From Bradyrhizobium sp. LHD-71 (lineage in GTDB: Bacteria > Pseudomonadota > Alphaproteobacteria > Rhizobiales > Xanthobacteraceae): 64,000 bases of DNA. Both the position numbers and the translations under genes were made by a program. Where the stretch lies: contig NZ_JAVIFX010000002.1 of assembly GCF_031157255.1 (NCBI RefSeq), positions 124,001 to 188,000 on the forward strand, read 5' to 3'. This document shows, piece by piece, positions 1 through 16,563 of this stretch. Positions within the stretch are counted from its first letter, which is position 1; each line of letters starts with the position of its first letter. The notes under the pieces are model-generated. The model did no database searches. It was not told the DNA's origin and saw nothing but the letters and a program-made list of their open reading frames with translations.

Positions 1-778
1 CCACGAGGTCGAAGTCGCGCGTCTCCGGACCTTTACCGTTCATCATGTTGAGCTGATAGCGGCCGCTCTCGCTCTTGCCGACCTTCAACACGCGATGATT
101 GAACTGGACATCGGCGTCGATCTCCTCACGCAGGCGCTCGATGATCTGCTCGTTGCCGTTCTGGATGGAGTAGAGGCCGATATAGCCGTCGATATCCATC
201 ACGAAGTTCTTCAGCGCATTCAGCCCGTTGGTATTGTGGCTTTCGGTGGCGATGTCGGAACGCGCCATCACCTTCAGGAATCGCTTGGCGATCGGATCCT
301 TCACTTCACGGTCGAGCAGTTCTTCGCAATTGATGAAGGCCCAGGGGTGCTCGTTATCGTGTGCGCCAACGCCCTCATAATATTCCTGAGGCGACATCAT
401 CTGCGTACAGCGCTTTCGAAACGTCTCGATGGCGTCTGCGGTCTTGTCTCCGTACTTGCGGCGCATGCCGCGCAAGTCGTCCAGCAACTCGCCGTCAAGT
501 TGCACCTGCTCGGCATCGATCGGAATGGTTTGCAGACCGAGATGCTGGACAAGGTCCCGTAGCGGGTCCGGACCGAGCATCGAGTAATCGTAGATTTCAG
601 CGACGCCGGCCTCGTACAGCGCCGGCGCCTTGTCGAATGTCTTTGACAGGATCTTGCCGCCAAGGCGTTCCGTCGCCTCGAAGATGGTCACCTTGCACAG
701 TGGTCCAAGCTTCTTGCGCAAGTACCAGGCGGTCATCAGGCCGCCCGGCCCTCCCCCAACGATCGCCAGATCCAACAT
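1..778 (-). CDS. FAD-dependent oxidoreductase (amine-oxidase-like), partial
   Basis: The frame opens at ATG 778 on the minus strand and runs off the window edge, giving 259 codons without a stop. The N-terminus reads MLDLAIVGGGPGGLMTAW, a Rossmann dinucleotide-binding GxGxxG motif at about residues 8-13, followed by a glycine-rich FEATERLGGK segment (about residues 36-45), the usual second FAD-contact motif of flavin amine oxidases and phytoene-desaturase-like enzymes. A purine-rich stretch (GGGGAAGGGGCG) precedes the ATG and may act as ribosome binding site. It lies downstream of rpoC on the same strand but beyond the rpoC terminator, so it is probably transcribed separately. Substrate cannot be told from the visible half. 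Confidence 0.8.
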   Translation of the reverse strand, partial: MLDLAIVGGGPGGLMTAWYLRKKLGPLCKVTIFEATERLGGKILSKTFDKAPALYEAGVAEIYDYSMLGPDPLRDLVQHLGLQTIPIDAEQVQLDGELLDDLRGMRRKYGDKTADAIETFRKRCTQMMSPQEYYEGVGAHDNEHPWAFINCEELLDREVKDPIAKRFLKVMARSDIATESHNTNGLNALKNFVMDIDGYIGLYSIQNGNEQIIERLREEIDADVQFNHRVLKVGKSESGRYQLNMMNGKGPETRDFDLV

Positions 779-972
779 TCGCCCCTTCCCCGGACGCGAC
801 CGCGACGCCGTCTTTGCCCGCGCGCAGTCGGCCACGAGCCTCGTAAGGAAGAGTGTTTTTCACCTGAAAGGAAGATGAACAAACCGGGGGTGCTAAACAA
901 AAAACGCGATTGCGCGCGAAGAAAAACCAGCTGCACCCGGCGGCGCTTGTTCCGCGGTGGCAATCGCCGGAC

Positions 973-1002
973 AAAAGAAAGGCCGCCCGAAGGCGGCCTT
1001 TC
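973..1002 (-). terminator. Intrinsic terminator of rpoC
   Basis: Read on the minus strand, an 11-bp perfect stem (977-987 paired with 992-1002) with a TTCG tetraloop is followed by a run of T residues (973-976). It starts 23 bases after the rpoC stop codon. Stem, stable tetraloop and T tract together make this a textbook rho-independent terminator closing the rpoBC transcript. Confidence 0.92.
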
Positions 1003-1024
1003 GATCGATCGATTGGAGGAGCGG

Positions 1025-5233
<4,209 letters not shown>

Positions 5234-5347
5234 CGTCTTCTCCGCTTGCCGACCATCGTCGGCCGCTGTCGAATTCATCCTTGATCGCCGCCATGGCCGG
5301 GCTACCCCGGCCATCCTGCTTGGAGGAGCATCAGCTCCCAAAGCGGG

Positions 5348-5370
5348 GTACGCGGGACGGGCCCGCGTAC
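5348..5370 (-). other. Hairpin in the rpoB-rpoC gap
   Basis: A perfect 9-bp inverted repeat (5348-5356 with 5362-5370, 5-base loop) sits 8 bases past the rpoB stop codon. No T run follows it in the direction of transcription, so it does not look like a terminator; an RNA processing or stability element between the two polymerase genes, or a short REP remnant, is possible. Confidence 0.5.
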
Positions 5371-5377
5371 GACAAAT

Positions 5378-9490
<4,113 letters not shown>

Positions 9491-10069
9491 TGTGTCCTCT
9501 CATCATCGCCGCCTGCCGGAGCGGCCCGTCCGAAGCGCGGCTCACGCCGCCTCCGGGTCAAAAAATCGAAGTGGTTCCGAGCCCCGAAATCCGCGCCCTC
9601 AGGAAATTTTTCCTGACCTCACCGGTTCCAAATCCAGAACGCAAAAGAACGCGCTGGGCGCGACCCTGCGCCCCGCACGTTCCAAATCTGCCTTCACGGA
9701 CTAAAAAAGCCCGAAATGACCTGTCTCCCAACGACCCGCGCGAAATCTAGCTGATTCTCGTGTCGCGAACCGTTCTGTCTGCTGCCGCCCTGATATAGGA
9801 CGGCGATCGTGGCGATTCGAGGGGCAAGCCCATAAATCTCCACACATTTCTGTGTCCCGGACAAGCCCGTTCGGGCTGTCCGACGGCCCCGGCCGCCGAT
9901 CGATCGCCGGGAAATCGCAGTTCCCATAACCAGACCCCGCCAGCCACCGCCCGGGGTCCCACACCTGCCGCGTCGTGGCCGGAACTCAGCCCGGCCAGTC
10001 GCGTCTTGAGTTGCGGCGCTCCCGGGGAGCCATGCGCCGGCCCCCGAGATCTGCCGAAACGGCCTGTGT
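9491..10069 (-). other. rplL-rpoB intergenic segment, no gene seen
   Basis: 579 bases between the rplL stop and the rpoB start. No frame here has a family resemblance or plausible ribosome binding site. It contains several GC-rich inverted repeats, for example GACCCC/GGGGTC arms around 9933-9958. In many bacteria this gap carries an attenuator or RNase III site that lowers polymerase expression relative to L7/L12, which is a reasonable guess here. Confidence 0.4.
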
Positions 10070-10450
10070 TTACTTCAGCTCGACCTTGGCGCCAGCCTTC
10101 TCGAGCTGGGCCTTGAGCTTCTCGGCCTCGTCCTTGGCAACGCCTTCCTTGACGGGCTTCGGCGCGCCCTCGACCAGATCCTTGGCCTCCTTCAGGCCGA
10201 GACCAGTGATCGCACGGACCTCCTTGATGACCTCGATCTTCTTGTCGCCGGCGGCGGCAAGCACGACCGTGAACTCGGTCTTCTCCTCAGCCGGAGCGGC
10301 GGCGCCACCGCCGGCACCCGGAGCCGCAGCAACCGCAACCGCCGCGGCGGCCGAAACGCCCCACTTCTCCTCGAGGAGCTTCGCGAGCTCTGCCGCCTCG
10401 AGCACCGTGAGGCTCGACAGATCATCAACAATCTTCTGCAAGTCAGCCAT
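10070..10450 (-). CDS. rplL: 50S ribosomal protein L7/L12
   Basis: 126 residues. The multi-copy stalk protein that recruits translational GTPases. It has the N-terminal dimerisation domain ([22 protein letters not shown]), an alanine/glycine/proline-rich hinge at about residues 35-55, and the globular C-terminal domain with the conserved [21 protein letters not shown] stretch divided around residues 84-104. It lies 52 bases downstream of rplJ and is surely co-transcribed with it. Confidence 0.99.
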   Translation of the reverse strand: MADLQKIVDDLSSLTVLEAAELAKLLEEKWGVSAAAAVAVAAAPGAGGGAAAPAEEKTEFTVVLAAAGDKKIEVIKEVRAITGLGLKEAKDLVEGAPKPVKEGVAKDEAEKLKAQLEKAGAKVELK

Positions 10451-10502
10451 TTGTCTTCGTTCCTTGGATAGTTCGAACCAGTTGAGTTAAGCGAAGAGCG
10501 CG

Positions 10503-11021
10503 TTACGCCGCTTCGCCCTTTGAGGCATGAGCCTGGATGACGCGTGCGAGCTTGCCCGCAGGCGCATTGGTGAGCTGAGCGAGCTTGGTTGCCGGCGCCA
10601 CGATCAGGCCGACGAGCTTGCCGCGCAGTTCGTCCAGCGACGGCAGCGAGGCAAGCGCCTTCACACCGTTCGTGTCCAGGACGGTTTTACCCATCGAACC
10701 GCCGAGAATGACGAACTGCTCGTTCGTCTTGGCGAATTCGACGGCAACCTTCGGCGCCGCTACCGGATCTTTCGAAGTGGCGATCACGGTCGGCCCCTTC
10801 AGAAGGGAACCGATGGCAACGACGTCCGTGCCTTCAAGAGCAATTTTGGCGAGACGGTTCTTCGAGACCTTCACCGCGGCACCCGCCTGCTTCATCTGCA
10901 TGCGCAGCTTCTGCATTTGGGCGACGCTCAGGCCCGAATAGTGAGCAACGATCGCGACGCCGGTGTCCTTGAAGACAACGTTCAGATCTTCGATCGCCTG
11001 TTTTTTTGCCGCTCGTTCCAC
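10503..11021 (-). CDS. rplJ: 50S ribosomal protein L10
   Basis: 172 residues; anchors L7/L12 dimers to the ribosome stalk through its C-terminal helix. The N-terminus [14 protein letters not shown] and the motif [12 protein letters not shown] are typical. The start codon is GTG at 11021, preceded by a GGAGAGA Shine-Dalgarno sequence eight bases upstream. The preceding 534 bases form a long leader with no gene, which is where L10 or L10-L12 complexes usually bind to regulate their own translation. Confidence 0.98.
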   Translation of the reverse strand: MERAAKKQAIEDLNVVFKDTGVAIVAHYSGLSVAQMQKLRMQMKQAGAAVKVSKNRLAKIALEGTDVVAIGSLLKGPTVIATSKDPVAAPKVAVEFAKTNEQFVILGGSMGKTVLDTNGVKALASLPSLDELRGKLVGLIVAPATKLAQLTNAPAGKLARVIQAHASKGEAA

Positions 11022-11555
11022 AGCAAGCTCTCTCCGGTTGGCGATCTTGCGGGATACGCTCGATCACCGGGTTTCACCCGCCGCCCTGCCATGATCCAGG
11101 TTGCCCTGGGATGGTCCGGCGGCCTTTTCAGGAAGCCTGCCCTTCCGCCAGCGAAGGTCGCTGCGGGATGTCGAGGTTCGAACCATCAATGCGGCCCGCA
11201 TGTGCGAACCAGAAATCCGGTCTTCACCCGTCTGTGCAGGCCATGCGATTAAGCCGTTGTCAGAACTTGCGTTCAGCCGCGGGCGCCTGCAGTCTCGGAC
11301 AGGATGGAACCGCCTGGCGAACCAGACGATCCCAGCGGTTCCGGTCAACAGATTGGCTGCCTCCCCGATCAATCCAAGCGGATTTTCGCCGAGGAATGGC
11401 CTCCAGTTCAAAATTGTCCGAAAGCGCAAGGGCGCACTGGCCAGAGGCCGGTACGCCCGGTGGCGGGTGTTTAGTCGCTCGCGGCCGAGTTGCCAAGGGG
11501 AAAGTTCAGGAAAAGCCCTCACCCCGAAGCGAGACCGATGCCCGACGATAGCCCC
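11022..11555 (-). promoter_or_regulatory. Long rplJ leader (likely promoter and autoregulatory RNA)
   Basis: About 530 bases lie between the rplA terminator and the GTG start of rplJ. Because a strong terminator closes the upstream operon, the rplJ-rplL(-rpoBC) promoter must be here. An L10-binding leader RNA is expected by analogy with other bacteria; I could not match a specific fold. Long frames on both strands in this stretch lack family features and are taken as chance. Confidence 0.45.
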
Positions 11556-11589
11556 ACAAAGAAAGGCGGAGCGGGTTTCCCCGCTCCGC
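11556..11589 (-). terminator. Intrinsic terminator after rplA
   Basis: On the minus strand a perfect 10-bp GC-rich stem (11566-11575 with 11580-11589) closed by a GAAA loop is followed by CTTTCTTT. It begins about 34 bases after the rplA stop. This separates rplK-rplA from rplJ-rplL. Confidence 0.9.
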
Positions 11590-11622
11590 TCTGATTGCTC
11601 AAATGACGAATGCCGGTCTGGA

Positions 11623-12315
11623 TCAGCTCGTCAGGCTGGACGGATCGATCTTCACGCCCGGCCCCTGGGTCGAGGAGACCGCCACGCGCTGCACGTAGGT
11701 GCCCTTCGATCCCGCCGGCTTCGCCTTGATCACCGCATCAGCGAGCGCCTTCACGTTCTCCACCAGCTTGTCTTCGTCGAATGACGCCTTACCGATGCCG
11801 GCCTGCACAATACCGGCCTTCTCGACCCGGAACTCGACCGAACCGCCCTTGGCGCCCTTGACGGCGTTGGTGACGTCCATCGTCACCGTGCCGATCTTCG
11901 GGTTCGGCATCATGCCGCGCGGGCCGAGCACCTTACCGAGGCGACCGACCAGCGGCATCATGTCGGGGGTGGCAATGCAGCGATCGAACTCGATCGTGCC
12001 GCCCTGCACCTTCTCGACCAGGTCTTCCGCGCCGACCACGTCGGCGCCGGCGGCCTTCGCCTCATCCGCCTTCGCGCCGCGCGCGAACACGCCGACCCGC
12101 AGGGTGCGGCCCGTGCCGTTCGGCAAGGTGACCACGCCGCGCACCATCTGGTCCGCATGGCGCGGATCGACGCCGAGATTCATCGACACCTCGATGGTCT
12201 CGTCGAACTTCGCCTTGGCGCGCTCCTTGATCAGCTTGATCGCTTCCGCGATCGGATAGAGCTTTTCGCGGTTCACGCCGTCATAGGCCTTCGTCAAACG
12301 CTTACCCGTTGCCAT
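11623..12315 (-). CDS. rplA: 50S ribosomal protein L1
   Basis: 230 residues. L1 forms the mobile stalk near the E site, assists release of deacylated tRNA and represses the L11 operon by binding its mRNA. Recognised from [20 protein letters not shown], the motif [16 protein letters not shown] and the [10 protein letters not shown] segment with [10 protein letters not shown] just before it. The gene follows rplK after six bases on the same strand, so the two are translated from one mRNA. Confidence 0.99.
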   Translation of the reverse strand: MATGKRLTKAYDGVNREKLYPIAEAIKLIKERAKAKFDETIEVSMNLGVDPRHADQMVRGVVTLPNGTGRTLRVGVFARGAKADEAKAAGADVVGAEDLVEKVQGGTIEFDRCIATPDMMPLVGRLGKVLGPRGMMPNPKIGTVTMDVTNAVKGAKGGSVEFRVEKAGIVQAGIGKASFDEDKLVENVKALADAVIKAKPAGSKGTYVQRVAVSSTQGPGVKIDPSSLTS

Positions 12316-12321
12316 GATCCG

Positions 12322-12750
12322 TTACCCCGCAACGTCCAGACCCATCGAGCGGGCCGAGCCCTCGACCATCTTCATGGCCGCTTCGATGGTGTCGCAATTC
12401 AGGTCCTTCATCTTCTTTTCGGCGATCTCGCGCACCTGCGCTTTCGTCACCTGGCCGGCCTTGTCGCGGCCCGGCGTCTTCGAGCCGGACTGGATCTTCG
12501 CCGCCTGCTTCAAGAAGTAGGACATCGGCGGCGTACGCATCTCGAAGGTGAAGGAGCGATCCTGGTAGATGGTGATGACCACCGGGATCGGCGTGTTCTT
12601 CTCTTCCTTCTGCGTCTGCGCGTTGAACGCCTTGCAGAATTCCATGATGTTGAGGCCGCGCTGACCGAGCGCGGGGCCGATCGGGGGCGACGGATTCGCC
12701 GCGCCCGCCGGCACCTGAAGCTTCAGGTATCCGGTTACTTTTTTTGCCAT
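12322..12750 (-). CDS. rplK: 50S ribosomal protein L11
   Basis: 142 residues. Binds the GTPase-associated centre of 23S rRNA together with L10. Typical N-terminal domain [20 protein letters not shown], proline-rich and thiostrepton-binding, and a C-terminal rRNA-binding domain ending in [11 protein letters not shown]. Located between nusG and rplA in the standard secE-nusG-rplK-rplA order. The 162-base gap upstream contains small inverted repeats and is a plausible site for the L1-binding leader. Confidence 0.99.
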   Translation of the reverse strand: MAKKVTGYLKLQVPAGAANPSPPIGPALGQRGLNIMEFCKAFNAQTQKEEKNTPIPVVITIYQDRSFTFEMRTPPMSYFLKQAAKIQSGSKTPGRDKAGQVTKAQVREIAEKKMKDLNCDTIEAAMKMVEGSARSMGLDVAG

Positions 12751-12912
12751 GCTGTCTCTTCCTCAAGTGGGCGCGGACCATTCCGTGCCTTCCAAGGACC
12801 GTGGTGCGGCTCAAGAGCGGCTGGCGACCACCCCCTCACCTTCCACGGCTTCTTCGGAGATTTCTCTCCGCACGTCATAGCCGAGGCCTTCCCTCGACCG
12901 TGACGAGACCTC

Positions 12913-13443
12913 TTAAACCTTCTCGACCTGACCGAACTCGAGTTCGACAGGCGTTGCGCGGCCGAAAATCGACACTGCGACCTTCACGCGCGAGCGGGCT
13001 TCGTCGATTTCCTCCACGACGCCGGAGAACGACGCGAACGGACCGTCGGCCACCCGCACGTTCTCGCCGATCTCGAACGAAACCGACGGCTTTGGCCGCT
13101 CCACGCCCTCCTGCACCTGGTGCAGGATGCGCATCGCCTCAGCCTCTGAAATCGGCATCGGCTTGTTATCGGCGCCAAGGAAACCCGTCACCTTCGGCGT
13201 GTTCTTGATCAGGTGAAACGCCTCGTCGGTCAGGTTCATCTTCACCAGCACATAGCCGGGAAAGAACTTCCGCTCGGTATCGACCTTGCGGCCCCGGCGG
13301 ACTTCCGTGACCTTTTCAGTCGGAACCAGGATCTGTTCGAACAGCTCCTCCACGCCACGTTGCTTGGCCTGCTCGCGGATGGATTCGGCGACCTTCTTCT
13401 CGAAGTTCGAATAGGCGTGAACGATGTACCAGCGCATGCTCAT
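12913..13443 (-). CDS. nusG: Transcription termination/antitermination factor NusG
   Basis: 176 residues from ATG 13443 (MSMRWYIVHAYSNFEKKV); an internal ATG at 13437 would give the equally plausible MRWYIVHAY start. NusG binds the RNA polymerase clamp through its N-terminal NGN domain and links to Rho or ribosomal protein S10 through the C-terminal KOW domain. Visible are the NGN motif FFPGYVLVKMNL and the KOW core GENVRVADGPFASFSGVVEEID. The frame is open another 26 codons upstream, but that part overlaps the end of secE and is not NusG-like. Confidence 0.98.
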   Translation of the reverse strand: MSMRWYIVHAYSNFEKKVAESIREQAKQRGVEELFEQILVPTEKVTEVRRGRKVDTERKFFPGYVLVKMNLTDEAFHLIKNTPKVTGFLGADNKPMPISEAEAMRILHQVQEGVERPKPSVSFEIGENVRVADGPFASFSGVVEEIDEARSRVKVAVSIFGRATPVELEFGQVEKV

Positions 13444-13462
13444 GATTAAGAGATCCGATAGC

Positions 13463-13654
13463 CTACGCTTTGATGCCGAGGATGAAGGTAACGACGAGCC
13501 GGATGACCTGATCGGCCGCAAGGAAGAAGATCGACGACACGGCCACCATGATGAAGACCATCACCGTGGTGATCATGGTTTCCTTGCGTGTAGGCCAAGT
13601 GACCTTGGAGGCCTCGGCCCGCACTTCCTGCAGGAATTTGAACGGGTTCGCCAT
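13463..13654 (-). CDS. secE: Preprotein translocase subunit SecE
   Basis: 63 residues with one C-terminal membrane helix (about residues 28-58), the minimal form of SecE found in most Alphaproteobacteria. The amphipathic segment before the helix has the conserved pattern EASKVTWPTRKET. SecE clamps SecY in the protein-conducting channel. The gene ends 19 bases before nusG. It is normally preceded by tRNA-Trp; here tRNA-Trp is more than 8 kb away. Confidence 0.98.
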   Translation of the reverse strand: MANPFKFLQEVRAEASKVTWPTRKETMITTVMVFIMVAVSSIFFLAADQVIRLVVTFILGIKA

Positions 13655-13868
13655 CGCTCTTGATACGTTCCTTGGACGAATTCGCTGGACAAGCAGGAAT
13701 CCGGATAAGCCCCCTCGTGCCCAACCCCAGGATTTGAGGATGAGGCCGGCAAGCGGGCCTGATTTGGGAAATTCAGTGCCGTTTCGGAAGTCCGTCAGCC
13801 GGGCCGATCACGGGTGCCGCTTCGTACTGCGCCGCAGGCGAAACGTCAAGTTCCTGAACCGTTCCCGG

Positions 13869-13888
13869 ACCGTCCCCCCGGGGACGGT
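13869..13888 (-). terminator. Possible terminator hairpin after the cyclase gene
   Basis: A perfect 8- to 9-bp inverted repeat (ACCGTCCC paired with GGGACGGT) lies about 30 bases past the cyclase stop. There is no T run after it on either strand, so factor-independent termination is doubtful. Confidence 0.3.
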
Positions 13889-13917
13889 GATCCATTCCCA
13901 CCCCTGCAGCCAGCACG

Positions 13918-15492
13918 TCAGGCCGGTTTTGCCGGTCTCTGCTCGAGCACCGCCATCGCCTGGCTGAGCATCACCTTGATCCGGTCGATCTCGTTCACAT
14001 TGATCGCGGCCGGATCGAGGTAGAAGCTGAGGCCGGCCGTTTCCTCGCTCAAGACCTGCGACTCCCCGCCCTCGGCCTCGAACAGGCGCTCCACCACATA
14101 AGGAATCACCTCCCGGCTGATGCCCTTCATCGTGATCGATGCCAATGGACGCGCGGTGATGAGCCTTTTCACCAAGGCATAGGTCTCGTAGCTCAAGACG
14201 ATGCGACCGGCTTCCGCTACCGACTGCAGCCGCGCGGCAAGGTTCGCTTCGGCACCGATGATCGTATAGTCCATGCGGTCGGCGCTGCCGAAATTTCCGA
14301 CATTGCAGTAGCCCGAATTGATGCCCATGCGGGCCTGGAACGGCTGCTCGATGCCGTGATTGCGCCAGTTGACGTTCAGCTCACGCAAGCGCTGCTGCAT
14401 CTCCCATGCCATACGCAGGCACGCTTCGGCATCGCCGACCTCGCCGCGACTCTCGGGATCGCCAAAGAAGATCAGCATGGCATCGCCAATGAACTTGTCG
14501 ATCGTTCCACCATGCTTCGTCGCGATCGCCGACATTTCGGTGAAATACTCATTGAGCAGAAGCGTCACCTGTTCGGGTTGCAAACGCTCCGTTGTCGCAG
14601 TGAAGTTCTGGATGTCGGAGAAGAAGATCGTCAGCTTCTTGCGCTCGGTGTGGATCGCAACATCCTTCTGGCCGCTGAAGATGCTCTTGTAGACCTGCGG
14701 GGAAATGTATCGCGAGATCTTCATGGAAAGGCTGGCGAGGAAATCATTCGCCGATTCGAGCTCCTGGTTCATCCGCCGGATCACACGCCCCTGCCGCTGC
14801 TGCAACAGGAGGAACGACACCCCGCAGATCGTCGCAATGGCGAAGTAGGCGAGCAGAAACTTGAACGAGAAAAGATTGGCGGCGATCGGCTGGGTGATCG
14901 TGACCTCCTGGATTCCGCGCACGTCGCCGACTTTCCAGTCGCGTTTTTGGCTTTCGGGATGGCTGTTGTGGCAGGACACGCACGCCGCTCCCATGATCAC
15001 CGGCGCAACCAGCCGAACACTGTCGCTCAACAACGACCATGACGACTCGACCAGCCGCTGGTCGGAATTCTCGCGCAGGCTCGCCAGCGCACGCTTCTCG
15101 AAGTCGTCCAGCACGTGCGGCGTGCGGTTGGCGAACGGAACATCGGACACGAAGCGGTATTGGATGTTCTGCTGCTGCTCGCTGATGACTTGCCCAAGTT
15201 CGAGCGAAAGCGTGGCGGGGATCGGAATGGCGCCGAGAACCGCTTCGTAGTTGTGGACTACCTGGGTCGAGCCCGGATTTGCCAGCACGCGGCCGACGAC
15301 ATTCGTCGAGTAGTAGCCGCGAACGCTGGAGATCACGGAGTTGAGGTCAGCGGCTTGGCGTCTGAGAGAGGTCTCGGCCAGATGGGTCAGGTCCAGCCAG
15401 ACTGCAACGGGCAATGCAGCCAGCAGCGCGGCAATCGCGCCTGCGATCAACAGGCTGCGGCCACGCAGCCTGGCTGAGTGATCATTTGCCAT
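13918..15492 (-). CDS. Membrane adenylate cyclase with periplasmic CxxCH (DUF3365-like) sensor domain
   Basis: 524 residues. Layout: membrane helix 1 (about 13-33), a periplasmic domain of about 175 residues containing CVSCH (C171, C174, H175), helix 2 (about 211-231), a coiled linker, and a class III nucleotide cyclase domain (about 285-450). The catalytic domain is complete: metal ligands D293 (FSDI) and D337 (GDA), purine-selecting K333 and D408, transition-state N417 and R421. The Lys/Asp pair points to ATP rather than GTP. The periplasmic part resembles DUF3365/Tll0287-like domains that bind c-type haem, so a haem-based redox or gas sensor is inferred. Start ATG 15492 gives a positively charged N-terminus before helix 1. 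Monocistronic by position. Confidence 0.85.
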   Translation of the reverse strand: MANDHSARLRGRSLLIAGAIAALLAALPVAVWLDLTHLAETSLRRQAADLNSVISSVRGYYSTNVVGRVLANPGSTQVVHNYEAVLGAIPIPATLSLELGQVISEQQQNIQYRFVSDVPFANRTPHVLDDFEKRALASLRENSDQRLVESSWSLLSDSVRLVAPVIMGAACVSCHNSHPESQKRDWKVGDVRGIQEVTITQPIAANLFSFKFLLAYFAIATICGVSFLLLQQRQGRVIRRMNQELESANDFLASLSMKISRYISPQVYKSIFSGQKDVAIHTERKKLTIFFSDIQNFTATTERLQPEQVTLLLNEYFTEMSAIATKHGGTIDKFIGDAMLIFFGDPESRGEVGDAEACLRMAWEMQQRLRELNVNWRNHGIEQPFQARMGINSGYCNVGNFGSADRMDYTIIGAEANLAARLQSVAEAGRIVLSYETYALVKRLITARPLASITMKGISREVIPYVVERLFEAEGGESQVLSEETAGLSFYLDPAAINVNEIDRIKVMLSQAMAVLEQRPAKPA

Positions 15493-15709
15493 GGTGATGC
15501 TTCCTCTTTCGTTCCCGGCCGGCAGAACCAGAGGATGCCCGGCAGACGGGACCTGCGGCCGCCAAAAAGGCTGCCTTGGCAGGCTTGCCGATCAGATAAC
15601 CGAGTGGAACTCACCGCAAGCAAAATCAACGCCCCGCTTTCGCCCCTGGGCTACGGTGCGGCAAGCTCGGGCAGCGCCCCTTATTCAATTGTCAAACAGC
15701 ATGCGGCCT

Positions 15710-15793
15710 GTAGCCCGGATGAGCGAAGCGACATCCGGGTGATATCTGTCGCAGAGTCAGCTCCCGGGTGTCGCTTCGCTCACCCGGGCTACG
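15710..15793. repeat. REP-like palindrome, family A copy 1
   Basis: Two arms of about 30 bases (starting GTAGCCCGGATGAGCGAAGC and ending in its near complement ending CACCCGGGCTAC) flank a short centre containing GCAGAGTCAG. A related element with the same arms and the same AGAGTCAG centre is at 29219-29367, which shows it is a dispersed repeat. Confidence 0.75.
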
Positions 15794-15939
15794 GACCCGG
15801 CTTCGCCCTACAGGCTACGCCGGGCACGCGTGCATCATCGCCCCCCTGTTCTTGTCCGGCCTGAGGCTTGCCGGTCGTCTTGTGCTTTCCTTCGGCCCGA
15901 AAGGGCTGTGCGGAACGCAAGGGCGTTTCACCGCGCCCG

Positions 15940-16160
15940 CGGCGCCATGTGCTCTTGGCAAGCACATGGCAGCCGTGTGCCTTTGGGAAGCACACGGCGG
16001 CCGTATGCCTTTTGGGGCACACGGCAAGCCACGGAGGAGGCTCAACGCCTGCGCTCCGCACGCGATGGTTCTTTTCACGGCTTGCTGCATGCCCCCGGGC
16101 CTCGCCACTTTCGCTGGCTTCGCCCGGTTCGTGCGAACTGTCGCCCGGGCATGCACTTGG
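15940..16160 (-). ncRNA. Candidate structured RNA: three tandem hairpins plus a branched stem
   Basis: Three consecutive hairpins: 15944-15953 with 15961-15970 (10 bp), 15972-15980 with 15990-15998 (9 bp), and 16000-16009 with 16016-16025 (10 bp; the one non-Watson-Crick pair is G-U if read on the minus strand but A-C on the plus strand, favouring minus-strand RNA). Upstream on the minus strand a long-range stem (16143-16154 with about 16087-16100) encloses two smaller hairpins, one ending in a GAAA tetraloop. The hairpin loops share a CCAA-like core. No protein function is apparent. Transcription is not shown; it could also be a dispersed DNA repeat. Confidence 0.35.
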
Positions 16161-16398
16161 ACCGTCCGTCCGTCGTACCGGCGTCTTTCCTTCAGGCATC
16201 ACACGGATTTCTCCGGCGCTTTCCAAAGGCCCGGCATCGTAACGGCCACCGCATCCCGCTCCGCATCGATAAGACGACCGCGACGCGCCCTTCCGTTGGA
16301 GCGGGACGGGAGGAGGATATTGCGGATAGGAATGAAGGCAAGAACAATTTCGGAAAAAAGAGAATTCGCTGTGAACATCCTGTGCAGATCGTCTCACT

Positions 16399-16477
16399 CG
16401 TCATTGCGAGCGGAGCGAAGCAATCCAGTCTGCGGTTGCGGCAATCGCCGCGCTGCTTCGCGGCTCGCAATGACGAG
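16399..16477. repeat. REP-like palindrome, family B copy 1
   Basis: Begins CGTCATTGCGAGCGGAGCGA and ends in the complementary CTCGCAATGACGAG, with GCAATCCAG inside. The same arms frame the element at 26486-26648. This is the classic form of REP sequence abundant in Bradyrhizobium-type genomes. Confidence 0.8.
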
Positions 16478-16563
16478 TTGCGCTGCTTGGCGCCGAAATC
16501 CGGCGAGCAAAGAACAATTGAACAAGGCTTGTTTGAATGGGCTTGCCCGTCGCTCCCCGCTTC

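Larger units (their letters stand above)
15493..16563. other. Long intergenic region with REP elements and structured repeats
   Basis: 1071 bases between the cyclase start and the autotransporter stop. The frames here overlap one another on both strands and none resembles a known family. The region holds a large palindromic REP element (15710-15793), a set of strong tandem hairpins (15944-16154) and a second, different REP element (16399-16477), each listed separately. The promoter of the cyclase should lie just above 15492. Confidence 0.6.

Noticed and set aside
11064-11522. 152-codon minus-strand frame in the rplJ leader
   Set aside because: No family resemblance, no ribosome binding site and competing frames on both strands.
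15789-16397. Overlapping frames across the structured repeat region
   Set aside because: Several long frames on both strands overlap the same hairpins; low complexity, no signal or domain; treated as non-coding.
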